A DNA stretch of 64,000 nucleotides. It comes from Diploscapter coronatus. Its lineage: Eukaryota > Nematoda > Chromadorea > Rhabditida > Rhabditidae. Where the stretch lies: the NCBI GenBank assembly GCA_964036155.1, contig OZ038423.1:29093249-29157248 (forward strand). Reading direction: 5' to 3'. Positions 37,709 to 49,085 of the stretch are shown piece by piece. A program made the translations under genes and the position numbers. How positions within the stretch are numbered: the stretch's first letter is position 1; every line of letters starts with the position of its first letter. Below the pieces are notes generated by a model. It searched no databases. It was not told the DNA's origin and worked only from the letters and a program-made list of their open reading frames with translations.

Positions 37709-39849
37709 ATGTTTCTCGTATGGTTCGCTTTACTCGCTGCATTTGTGTTCTATCAAATGTATTGGCGACGGCGGAAGCTTCCACCAGGTATTTTGAATTT
37801 GCATCCGTCTTAACACTTGCTTTATGAATTTTCAGGCCCAATTCCGTTTCCTTTCGTCGGAAATTTGCCAACAATGTTGAAATATGCTGAGCCAGGATAT
37901 GAAGTGTTTATCAAATTAAGGTTAATGCTTCGATAAAAGTTGCATTTTTTGTCTAAACTCTAGGGAGCAATATGGAAAGATCTACTCGTTCACATTTGTT
38001 ACTTTGGATGGGGTTATCATCTGCGACTGGGATCTGATAAAAGAGACTTTCATAAAAGATGGGAACAGCTTTACCGGAAGACCAATATTTCCAATGAGCG
38101 AGGAGATAAGAGGCTAGAATTTTCTGAAATAGTGCCATTTTTGAATTTAAAAATTATTTTAGGCGGTATCTACGGAGTCATCGAAACTGTCGGAGACAGA
38201 TGGCAGACTCATCGGAGATTTCTCCTACAATTCCTGCGTGACATGGGAATGGGCAAGAACTTGATGCAAGAACGAGTTCGTTTCAAATTGGTTTGTCTAC
38301 TATCCATGTATTTTCAGGTTCTAACTGAAGTTCGTAGCATGATCAACAGTCTAAAAATCGAATACAGAGATGGACCAATTGATCTATCAGATGCGCTTGA
38401 TTTAGGAGTTGGATGCATTATCAATTCGCTTTTGTTTGGATATCGATATGATGATGTAAGCGTACATTTAATTTGAAATTGTCAAAGAAATTTTGACAGT
38501 CACACAAGGATGAATTCCTCGTCATGAGGAGATCATTAGCTAAGCACATGAAAGTTGCTGGCGAACCTGTTGGATTCCTTCTGGCAATGTTCTTGTGGGT
38601 CAGACATCTTCCTTATTTCAGCGATAAATATGCAGGTGAAATTTTTACTGTTATCAAGGCAGTTGGCGGTTCGGAATAAGTATGCACTCATCACAAAATC
38701 GACTTAATCTCAATGCACCATAGCAGCCCTATTGTCAAACTAAAACTTTCAAAAATTCAAGCTGTCAAGTCAAACGTGGATATGATGTTCAAACTGTTCG
38801 ATGAGCAGATCCGTGTTCACCAGAAGAATATCGACTACGATTCTGAAGACAGCACAGATGTTGTCGAGGCTTACCTGAAAGAGATGAAGAAACGAGAGCA
38901 TGAGCCTGATTTCGGAGGATTCGAGTGAGTTCTTGACGTTAGATACAGCTTTACTTTACTTTTCAGATTAGTCCAGCTTAAATCGATCTGTTTTGATTTA
39001 TGGGTGAGTCTAGAGTTTTTCATTAGTTTTTATTAGTTTTTTTTTTCTGTCAGGTGGCTAACTAATAAAAATAGGTCATTTTTATTTATTCAACCTAGTC
39101 ATCGATTATCATTAGATCGCTGGAATGGAGACGACCTCTAATACTCTTTACTGGGCCGTTCTTTATATTTTGCATAATCCTGAAGTCGCAAGAAAGATGC
39201 AGCAAGAATTGGACAAACACATTGGCGGTGACAGAATCGTCACTATGGATGATAAGGCCAGGTTGCATTATGTCAACGCCACCATCAATGAGATTCAACG
39301 TCTCGCAAACCTTCTTCCCAACAATCTTATGCACACCACGACGAAGGAAGTCGAGATCGAGGGATACAAGATCCCTGCTGATACTGTGATCATAGCACAG
39401 CTATCGTCGGTGATGTACGATGAGAAGGCAAGGAATTTAAAGAAAAAAAAACTCTCAATGAGTTCGTTTTAGATCTTCCCTGAGCCTTACAAATTCAAGC
39501 CGGAAAGACATCTTGATGAAAATGGAAATCTGAAGAAAATTGAAGAAGTATGAATTTTTCCAATTTATTCACTAGAAATGTTTAGCTTTCTCCGTTTTCC
39601 GTCGGTAAGCGACAGTGTCTCGGCGAGGGACTGGCCAGGATGGAGTTGTTTTTGTTCGTTGCTAATCTTTACAACCAATTCGAGGTATGTTTTTTTTTTC
39701 TAATTTCAGCAATAAATTAGAATGGAAATCTTTAGATTTCGCCTGTCGACCTCAATAGTTTACCGACAACGAAGAAAACCTGGGGCATAACGATGGGAGC
39801 CCAGAAATACAAAGTCCTTCTGAAGCCGAGATTTTTGGATGTCAACTAG
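37709..39849 (+). CDS. Cytochrome P450 B, CYP2-clan (nematode CYP33-like)
   Basis: Exons: 37709-37787, 37836-37920, 37964-38112, 38163-38275, 38318-38455, 38500-38635, 38762-38924, 38967-39003, 39116-39427, 39473-39547, 39586-39684, 39736-39849; 499 aa. Same plan as P450 A: N-terminal anchor, [19 protein letters not shown]-helix [13 protein letters not shown] (ExxR), FKPERHL, heme loop [12 protein letters not shown]. Likely an ER monooxygenase. The exon 39116-39427 is fused relative to A. Two introns start with GC: 38113 (AGAG|GCTAGA, weaker) and 39428 (AAG|GCAAGG). The gene from 38390 onward is repeated in inverted orientation at the right edge of the window (P450 C). Confidence 0.88.
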
Positions 39850-41193
39850 ATTAAATTTACAAATTGCTAAACCTATATTTTGTCATGAACCTTGTAGTCA
39901 ATAATAAATCTAATGATTTTACCAAGTATTATGAATTACTCGTTTTATGCTAAATTATCTGCCCTTTATTCGAAAATTTCAATAACATATCCTCAGTTAT
40001 CAATGAAAATACCTCTCTCCCTAGCGGGAAAAAGGGAGGTGCGAGGCCTTTCATTGACTCTAGTCTGACTCTTTCTGCTCTTGCTACACTAGTTTCATTC
40101 GCGGTTCGCACCATCGCCTGTCTTGAATAGTATGCAACGGCTTTGTCATTTACAATGGACAATATAAGGATTTATGAAAATAGTTTTCAGATATCTTATA
40201 ACTAGCCATCATTTGTAATTTGTAATCCAAACCATTACAAATTAATCATAAATTACCAGCGTCTTCTTTAGTAAATGATTTTCATAATCGTTAATGCAAT
40301 AAATGAGATTTGAAAAAAAAAATTTCAGAAAGATAAGAAAAAAACGAATAACTTAGGCTACTTTTGACCGTCTTTGTAGCATGAAAAGTGAGATACACTC
40401 TTCAATAAAACAGCCTCAACTGCAGAGCGGTCTCGAAGCGATGGGAATATTTTCAAATGAGTTTCAATACAGTTCAACTGAACACAGATAAATTTGAAAG
40501 AATCGTTGCGCGGTTATAATTTTCAGAGAAAAGTTGAATGTCTGATGAGATAGCGCCTTTCTCCATATTCACGATTTTCATTTTTTTTTTTTTAATAATT
40601 TCAAAAGAATCTAATTCAAAGAATAAAAACATATGCAATGAAACTTGATTATTTTTTTACTCGTTTTGCTTTGAATATTAACGAATCTCGCTGATCATGT
40701 CTTTAAAAGATTACAAGATTATGATTTGTCATGCTTTCTTTAGCTTTTCGTACCAAATGAGCTCATTTGGACTCATGTATAAGGCAACGAGAAATGCAAT
40801 TTCAAGGTGAAATTTGATTTGCATCAAGATCCAGTATTTCATAATGTGCTAAATAATGGTTTATTCGAGTTATTGCATTTTTAGTTAAATGTTCCAATAT
40901 CTGCATTTGATCCCCTTTTCAGGGTATTTGGATTCTTCGTGACTTCGCGACCCAGAAATTTGATGACTTTTCCTAAATGTTAACGATCCATTCTATAAAA
41001 ATGTGACTAAAATCTTTGCTACCACTATTTTGGTAGAATTTACTCAAAAACCCCAAGATAGAGTCACGAAATTTATGCTTTGTAAAGTATTGAAGAATCC
41101 AAGTCGCTTTCTCTTCATCACAATTAGCATTTTAAATGATTTTTGTTGAAATTGCAAGACAATCACAGATAAATTCCAGGAAATTTGTAAATC
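39850..41193. other. Intergenic, P450 B to srsx copy 1 (inside left duplication arm)
   Basis: No coding exon. It contains the 75-nt hairpin element at 40038-40112. The block at about 40376-40605 does not match the corresponding place in the right arm, while both flanks do. Confidence 0.6.
40038..40112. repeat. 75-nt GC-rich element with 7-bp terminal stem (left copy)
   Basis: Ends GGTGCGA and TCGCACC pair perfectly; GACTCTAGTCTGACTC lies inside. The core is identical to 62291-62365 (opposite strand) although the immediate flanks differ. It stands out from AT-rich surroundings. Length and terminal stem recall a tRNA, but the A and B boxes do not fit, so I do not call a tRNA. Confidence 0.5.
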
Positions 41194-42939
41194 ATGGGTC
41201 CGCCAAACCCTATGAACTTACCTTTCGCGATTTATTACTTATCCTGTGCAACGATTGGAATTATCGGGAATTTCCTGATCATTTCCGTTACAATTATGGA
41301 CAAGTAACCCTTCAATCATCAACGAAACTGTTTTCCTGAAATTTAGGCGATTACGAAACGCGTGCAATATTTTCATCGCGTTTATGTGCGCAGGCGACTT
41401 GATGCACGAATTATCTGAATACACGATGGTAATATCGCCATATCTGTAAGGAATTATCGAGTCTTTGTATAGGATTGTTCGAGTTTTGGCCCAAACATTT
41501 AAAATTTGAATTATGATCAAACTCGGGGGGTTTTTGAAAAATTTGAATTTCCGTTCATAACCTTTAAAAGATCACATCCATGAAATCCTTTAATAAATGA
41601 AATTAACTCAATGATAAAATTTCAGCACATGGGATCATAAACTGACCCAATCTGATTGTTTCTACTATCAGATTATTCCGAATATCGGTTTTACATTATC
41701 TGGCTGCTCCTTGCTCAGTATCGCATTGGATAGGTTGATTGCTGTTTCGACGCTCAAATAGTTAGTCTTCTATAATATTTGGATAAACGCTGATTTCAGC
41801 CAGAGTTTCTGTAATACTAAATCCTATATATTTTCTCATGTCGCTCCATCAGTAATTGCTTCAGTACTATTTATTATTTTTGGCGCTTTCGATTTATCTG
41901 ATGAAGAGTAAGAAAATTATAGTTTATTTAGAAATTAATTTTGCAATTCTATTAAAAATTAGTTTTTTAATCTAAATCGTGCATCATTTAGATTCATGAT
42001 AAATAGAATGTACAGTAGAGAACAAACATTTGATGATTTTTGAAACGTTTCATATCGAGATTTTTACCGAAAAAATTCAGTGAAATCTTAGAAACTTGAA
42101 GATGACATAGAGTGACAAACATTCATGGAAAATGAGAAATCGAGTCGATTAAATATCAATAAAATGTTCCAAACTTTGTTCATTATTGTATGTCGAGTAG
42201 TTTTCTTCTACATTTCAGACGTGTTTTCTGCTTCATTGTTAATGGATTTCGAGAAACAGTTCGGAAAATTCAGTTTTTCTTTTTCAACGCCGTTGTTTTG
42301 TTCACGGTTATGGTTTATTGTCGGTTGTCATGGGTTATAAATCATAAAAATTATGGTAACAACTTTTAGCATATATATTTAATACTTTGAAAATTACATA
42401 TTGCGCTAGTACAAAGCGTCTGATAAGAACAGTGATCGTTTCCAGCGTCGTGGTAATACTCTCATGGGGAATTTCTACTATTATCGTTATCATCGCTACT
42501 CAAATTCCACCAGAGTAATTTCTAAATCGATATTTTTGAGAGAAAAAAAATTTAAAGATTATCCAAATAAACCGAACTATAAGATCTAATTTTTTCAAAC
42601 CTAGTTTCAGTAGCATTTTCTTTTTGGGTTGAAATAGTATATTGTCAAAGTTGTATTTCTTTTAGTTTTGATAATTCAGATACCAAACAACTACAGAATT
42701 GTTAGGAGGATGTTTCATTAACTTCGGAATGGCTGTGAATTTTGTCGTCTATTATCTGATCAAGTAACAAATTTATGACTTCTATCAAACAAAAAATCAA
42801 TTTTAGCCGCGATTATCGTTCTGCATTAGATGACTATTTTCATTTCAACCGAATATTCCGATGTCTTAAGAAAGTCGAAAATAAAATCAACTCTTCAATT
42901 CCTTCGAATATTTCGATGCCTGAAGAAAGTCGAAAATAA
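41194..42939 (+). CDS. srsx-like 7TM chemoreceptor, copy 1
   Basis: Exons: 41194-41303, 41347-41445, 41626-41760, 41800-41907, 42219-42355, 42370-42514, 42680-42763, 42807-42939; 316 aa. Seven hydrophobic segments can be followed, from AIYYLSCATIGIIGNFLIIS (TM1) to LLGGCFINFGMAVNFVVYYL (TM7). Motifs typical of the srsx family are LRNACNIFIAFMCAGDLMHE after TM1, DRLIAVSTLKY after TM3, and an RDYRSA start of the cytoplasmic tail. These are rhodopsin-like receptors, usually in chemosensory neurons (family knowledge). The C-terminus is altered by a 55-bp tandem duplication, so the tail is nine residues longer than in copy 2. Confidence 0.82.
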
Positions 42940-42961
42940 AATCGACTCTTCAATTCCTTCG
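42852..42961 (+). repeat. 55-bp tandem duplication in last srsx exon (left arm only)
   Basis: Units 42852-42906 and 42907-42961 differ at only a few bases (for example CGATGTCTTAAG and CGATGCCTGAAG). The right arm has one unit. Because 55 is not a multiple of three, the reading frame shifts and ends at a TAA inside the second unit. Confidence 0.9.
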
Positions 42962-43242
42962 ATCTAGGAATGTTATAGAATTTAATTTAAATATAATTGT
43001 TTTGGCAATTCTAAATATTTTATCGAGATCTCGGAAGATGAATACATTTGCACAATAAACAAGGGATTCTATTTTCTGTATCAAAAGAAGATGACATCTT
43101 TTAGTTTTTATTCCTTCCTACCAAAATAGAGATGAAATTCCGACTCCGACCTCGATTCCGAAAGTTTTGATGGTAAATTCTGAATCAGATTCCGAAAATT
43201 CGTGAAGATTGACTTCCATTCCGGTGGTGCAGACTCCGAATT

Positions 43243-46200
43243 TTTTAGTTAAATACAATCTCGCCCCTGTCGTAGTTAGGAGCGAGTTATGAAATTTTTG
43301 TTATTGTTATGGAGCTTGTTTTCAAAATAATAAAAACGTTCTATATGCCATTTTGCTTGTGCGACTAAACTAGTAATTTGCTGGACTTCCTGTGGTCAAA
43401 TGGGATAGCATTCCTTGGTTACTAAAGTCTGCACACCTCACTGACCCACCACAATTATTGCTGCTTATGCAATTTTTGCATTCCATATTTGTTGTGAATG
43501 GTCGGTTACCTCTTTCTTGCATTCTTAAACTACTAAAATAAGTCTTTTGTTGTTAGATCTATAGCTGAACGATGATAAATTTCAAGTGTACAGTCTAAAT
43601 TTTGCCATTCTGAAGAGCTCATCGATATCTGGGTCACAGATCTTTCAGGTTCACTTTTAGCATCAATTTCACTTTATCCAATTTGAAGGTGAAATGGATT
43701 GGATATTTATTCTGAAAATTTATTAAGAGTTAAGTGATTATTTCTCGCCAATCGACATTTCTAATTTATAACGTAAGAGATTGGATTCGTTTATTTGAAG
43801 ACTTTTAAAATTATATTCTAAGATATGTATAAACCACGAATTCAATTTTTTATTATTAGCTCATTTTATCCTCATTTATTGTGCCATTTGTTTTGCTGCG
43901 TGTCAATGGATCCATTCAACTTTGTGCGCGCGCGCGCAATTTTTTGACACGCAAAAACAAGAACAACAAAATGGAAGCCGGGAAAAATTGTGAAGGCGTA
44001 CGACGAAATCGGGCCACATATTAAAAGTTCTCACACAATGCAGCCGACAAATAATAGGTTGAAGGAGTAATTTCGCTGCATTTGTCTTGATTTTTTTCTC
44101 CTACTGCCGGACTTTGGTTAGTATTTGTCTATTAGAGAGTAGTTTAGAAAATCATTGTCGTGACATTTTTGAATATTTTTTCCTGCTCCTTGATTGCAAA
44201 TTTTGGATTCAGTTTATTAGATCGGATATAATTTCCATTTGCATTTTTCTAATAAAAATCTTGAAAATTGAGCCTAATGAATTATTCTCCCGAAATTTTC
44301 CGAATCCGATAAAATCTAAATTTCGATTCATTACATTTTCATACTCGAACACAGTTTTTATCGAATTTCTTGTTTCATAGCCGTAGCTTTTGAATGCCAT
44401 GTCGCAATTCATTAGACTGATTGACCGCATATCCAAATAATAGTCAAATAGTCAAACGGGACCCATATTTGGATATAGAGTGAGGGAAGAGAGTGGAAAC
44501 ATCCCTGTCTTTGAACAAAAGGGGAGGGAAGCTGATACATCTGTCCTCATATAGTAGCAGAACAATGCAATCCTCCAAATACAAGCAAATACTGCTGCAG
44601 CAGATACGAAAAGCCCGTCCTCTATATTAGGAAAGGGTGCCAAGTTTCCTTTTTCTACGCTTCTTCGATGACCATTCACTCGAATGCTCGCATAGTCATT
44701 TGAGCTTTTGGCCAATGCCCATTCAAAGGCTACTGTAGGAATATTTTTGAAAATATTTTGAACAGAAATCACCAGTTGTCTACATCATTCGACGTGTATC
44801 ATTGTATATTTTCACACAAATTTATGAGTAATCCACAAAAAATGCTTTTTGATTATTCACCCGGCTTTCTGATCGAATAAAAATGTGCGAAATGATGATT
44901 TCTGCCAAAATCTCTTGACGTTATGTTTAACTTCCTCCTTATCAAGTACTTTTGCTCTGTTTCAAGTATAAATTTCCCCTAATTGTGCTTCCTTCATCGC
45001 TTCTCCTGACATTTGTATATGAAAGCCCTCCTATCTGCGGTACTCTTTGATCTATTCAGCCAATTTGTCCATTATCGTTTGGTGTCTCTGGTCGTATTTC
45101 TCGATCTGCAAATCCTCATCGACCCTTCTCTGGCCCCTATCTAAGAGTGGAAGGATCTCCACGTCGGTTGAGGTCCAAGCAAATACTCTACTTCTCGTTT
45201 CTGCATTAATCCGGCATTTCTAGTGTTTCTCTGCACCCTCTTTATCCTCTACTCTATTTCCTCTTCTCTTTGTTTTATCCTGTCACTTACCGTATTTGAC
45301 TTGAACTGACTCCTCTCAACCCGCTCTTCTTCCTCTTTTTTGTTATTTTTCTTTACGGCAAGAGGTGTCCACTACAAGTGACCTTTTGAAGTTTCTTTTT
45401 TTTTTTTCTAAAAGTACTCCCTCTCAAAATGACTAATTCTGAATGACACCAGGAAATTTGTTATTCAGCGGTTTTCTTTCGGCGATTTATATCCATTGTT
45501 TCTCACCGGTCATGCATATTCGAGGGGTATTATTTTATTAGCAGAAAAGTGTCGAGTTTGAAATTTCTCCTCAAAAGATCTTAGCAAAATTGCACTTTTA
45601 AACAATTATTATCTTTACCTAGATGTGTTTTCTTAAAACTCTGTAATGTCATAGCTGTAGTACTTTTGGCGAGTGGAACAAAAAACGCTTCTATGTTAGG
45701 ACTAGACGAAAGTTTCGGTCATTTTTAGGCAAATTCGAATGTTTCGCTTCCCGTTTCATAGATAGTAGAATTTTTTTACGAAACTTTTGGTTACGAATTT
45801 TCAGAACTTTTATTATAATTCCAGTTTTGTTGTGCATCTTCCAAATTCATCTCTAAAATCTACTTCAAAAAGTGAGAATAGTTTTGATCCTAAACTTTGT
45901 AGACAAATTCTTCTTTTCTAACCCACAAATCCTCTGTCTGATAAGAATTTCTCCAAAACTTTATACAGCCAGTTTTATTTTATCCAGGATGAGAATTCCG
46001 TACTAGGCATTTTTATGCTCTGTGAATATGTGGAACTTGTTTTTATTACCTCTGTTGCGTAGTGCAGGCTTCATTTCCATGTCCCCGCCCAGTTTGTACT
46101 AGCATCCCCTTCTATCCTCTATCCTCCCCCTTTACTTCATCAATCTTCAGTTTCTCATGGCAGTAACTTTTCCCATGTCTTTCAGCGAATTTAGCCGAAA

Positions 46201-49085
46201 TCTCGCGGAAATAGAAAGATTTTAATTTCGCTCGTTGTCAAACGCGAACTCGGCTGATGTACGGCTCTCGGGGGATTCGATTTTTGACGCTCCAAAGGAA
46301 ATGAAACAGGCCACTTTTTTGCAAGCGAGATTCCTAGAGGTTGCAGGCATTTTTCCCCATTCAGTTCGCTATTTTTGATATGTTTTCACTTGGCTATGAA
46401 GATATTTGAAAGCATGAACCATGGAATTTTTATCTGATTTTAAAGTCTCACGGAAAAAATTCTACGCACTCATAATAATCTTTGATATATCAGAGATATT
46501 ATTCGAATTTAGCCTTGTTGAGTCTGGAATTAAATTTTTATCGAGGCCTGAAATTTAGCTTTACATTTCTATCAAATTCTGCACGACGTTCATTATTTCT
46601 TTCACTATCAAGCCGTAATTTGTATCACTGAAAGAGAGTAAGCTTCTTCATATGAACAGTCAAATGGCTACCTGCTCAACCGTGTGATTATTCCTCTGCA
46701 AAACTCGCTGTCATAACATCTCTTCTCTAACATATTCAATTCAATCCATTCCATTCTTTCTCTTCAATCTGCAATCTACAATTCCATCCCTCATTTCTCA
46801 TTCAGATTTCATTCTAATTCGCATTCTTGATTCACAATTCTCTCATTTTCTGTTTTCTGTCAAAGTTGCTAATCTCATATCGCTTTGGCAAGCATGAGCG
46901 CACAGTGACACATTTGCATTTTAGGCATTTGAATAGTTCTGAATCGCTAAATTTTTGAGTGCAAGTACAGCTGGTTTTTTTTATTTGTGTAGCATTTTGA
47001 ACGGAATTACTGATTTTCGTCGATAAATTTGATTAATTTTGTATCAAAATGAAATGCAAGTTTAGGACCATGGTGAAACTTTTGCATTCGCATTTTCTAC
47101 ACTTGAATCGCAGAATATTCGAGTTATAAGCACAGCTGGCATTTCTTAATGCATTGTCTTGATCATTTTTATAAGACAAATTCTTCCATCAAGAAACTTT
47201 CTTGTTCAACAGTTTCGATTGATTTAGGAGAAACATAATTTTCTACAAACGATAAGTAAAGACAGCATACTTTTTTGAATATTTAGCATCTAGGTTCGTC
47301 TGCATAGAATGGACTATTCAACGTTGTTTTGTAACCTTCTTCGAAATGTCTTGGTATTCCCGAATTACCTTGTATTGTGCATAAAATTTACTTATAGAAA
47401 GATTGAGTCATTTTACGAAATTGTCGAAAAACCTCACATCGCCTTGCCTTCCTTTTTGCTTCCTTGTTTGCATTTACTTCTCCATCTGATGACCATCATC
47501 CATATTGAATAGATGTTTATTTCGTATCGTCAGTTTCCTTTCTTATTCGTTTCATTCGAGTACTCATGCATAGCTTCTTGAATCTGCAATTGTGCAATTG
47601 ACACTTTCACGCTTCCACCATTACCCTTTTCAAACTCCGTTTTCCTCTAATTCTCTCGAATCCCCAACTTCTTTTCGTCTTCCTTCAATTGTTGTTCTTC
47701 GATTAACTTCTTTATTCGTTTTGCATTGTACTTTTCGAGATTTCCCCTTTTCGCCTACACAATAATTATTAGTTTCGAACCGACTAATTTTCATGATTCA
47801 TTCGAAATCCGAAATTGTAGTGGTTGAGCTCGAATTCTCACATAATATCTGAAGTGAAGAGAGGAGGAAAAAGATATGTGAAGGACTGAAATCTTTCTCT
47901 TTCTGCGTTTTTCGTTGTCCACCAGAAGTGTTTTCCAATTGAATTACACTTTTTCGGGCATTTGCTCATTTCTCATTTGCAATTTTGCATCTTTCTGCTT
48001 TCTTCAATTTGTTACTTCTTTTCGAAAAATTTTGAATTTTGATTATTTTTATGACTTTTCTTCTATTTCTCTACTACCTTCTTCTTACTTCTTCTCTCAA
48101 CCAACAACGACGCTAATTCAGCTAACTCGAGCTCAGCAATTTCTTTATTCTTTGCCTTTCTTTCGTTCATTTTTCTCGTCTGCTTGTGGCGAGATTTTCG
48201 TGCATTTTCCCATTCGCCATTCCATTTCCCATTGTCATCCAACCAACTGCGCAATTTCTCCAATTTGATTGCGCGAGAAGCTCAAATATGAAAATTCTTA
48301 CTGATCTTTGTAATTTTAATTAGTGATCGATACAAAATATTCGAGGGAAAGCTGATCTTCATTAAACCACTTCTGCTATGAAAAATCCTCTATTGCCTCA
48401 ACAATGCATAACTTTAAAATAACCTTGTGTTTCTTTCGAGCAAATGTATAGAAAAGTTAGATAATTCAAACTGCCAAATCTTTTCTCATCCAGGCATGTA
48501 TGTGGATCGTAAAATTTGCGTTTGATTCTTCGACGAATTAAAAAAAATCCCAATTCGATCTAATTATTGGATCGGGTTGAATTCAACAAAGTCTGTTCTT
48601 GCATAATTCTCTCTTATCAAACTAAACTCATGCAAGATCCACTTTATTTTGGTTGAGCAGCCAAAAAGTAAAAAAATGCGAACTTTTACCCATCAAAGGC
48701 ATTTTTCTCTTGCTCTTCTGGGACTTTGTCAGTATGTGTTGCTGACATTCTGCCGGAAATGCTCTGATCTCCCTGCCTGAATGTCTGAATGAGGGCACAT
48801 GTCAAGTGCTGTCCAGTCATCCCCTAAACAGCCTAAATAGCAAAGAAAACCAGCAGAAAAGACCAACCGCTTTTATTTCATCCCCCATTCCATAATTTCT
48901 TTGTCATTCATATATCAGCATTCCATTTCTATCCATTTCAAACTACAAATCAAGCTCCAAATTTGTGTTGACGTTTTTGCTTTCCTTATTCCAGTGCAGA
49001 CGGACGAATTCGAAATGTACAATCTGAGACTTTCTTATTCATTTGCAGAAAAATCGAACAAAATCCAGATATTTTTAGATTCGAA
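43243..49085. other. Large gene-poor spacer, left part
   Basis: 5.8 kb without a convincing exon. It is AT-rich, with long pyrimidine-rich stretches (45000-45420, 46680-46870, 47630-48260). Open frames such as 44452-44772 (-) and 47915-48268 (+) are low-complexity and unsupported. A (GC)6 run at 43926-43937 is the only sharp simple repeat. The 3' end of this stretch should contain the promoter and 5' UTR of the gene at 49086. Confidence 0.5.
43926..43937. repeat. (GC)6 alternating tract
   Basis: Twelve alternating G/C bases in AT-rich DNA, a potential Z-DNA former. Confidence 0.9.

Larger units (their letters stand above)
38390..43242 (+). repeat. Left arm of a large inverted duplication
   Basis: Matches 59032-64000 in reverse complement: 38390 pairs with 64000 and 43242 with 59032. 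It contains the 3' half of P450 B and srsx copy 1. The outer end is not visible because the right arm runs off the window. The inner breakpoint lies at CCGAATT within a cryptic TCCGA-rich stretch. Confidence 0.95.

Noticed and set aside
40038..40112. tRNA gene
   Set aside because: The length and 7-bp end stem are suggestive, but A and B boxes and a cloverleaf with anticodon arm cannot be drawn.
44452..44772. 106-codon minus-strand open frame
   Set aside because: No homologous motif, no splice or trans-splice site, surrounded by non-coding DNA.
47915..48268. 117-codon open frame
   Set aside because: Pyrimidine-rich low-complexity translation, no splice support, no domain.
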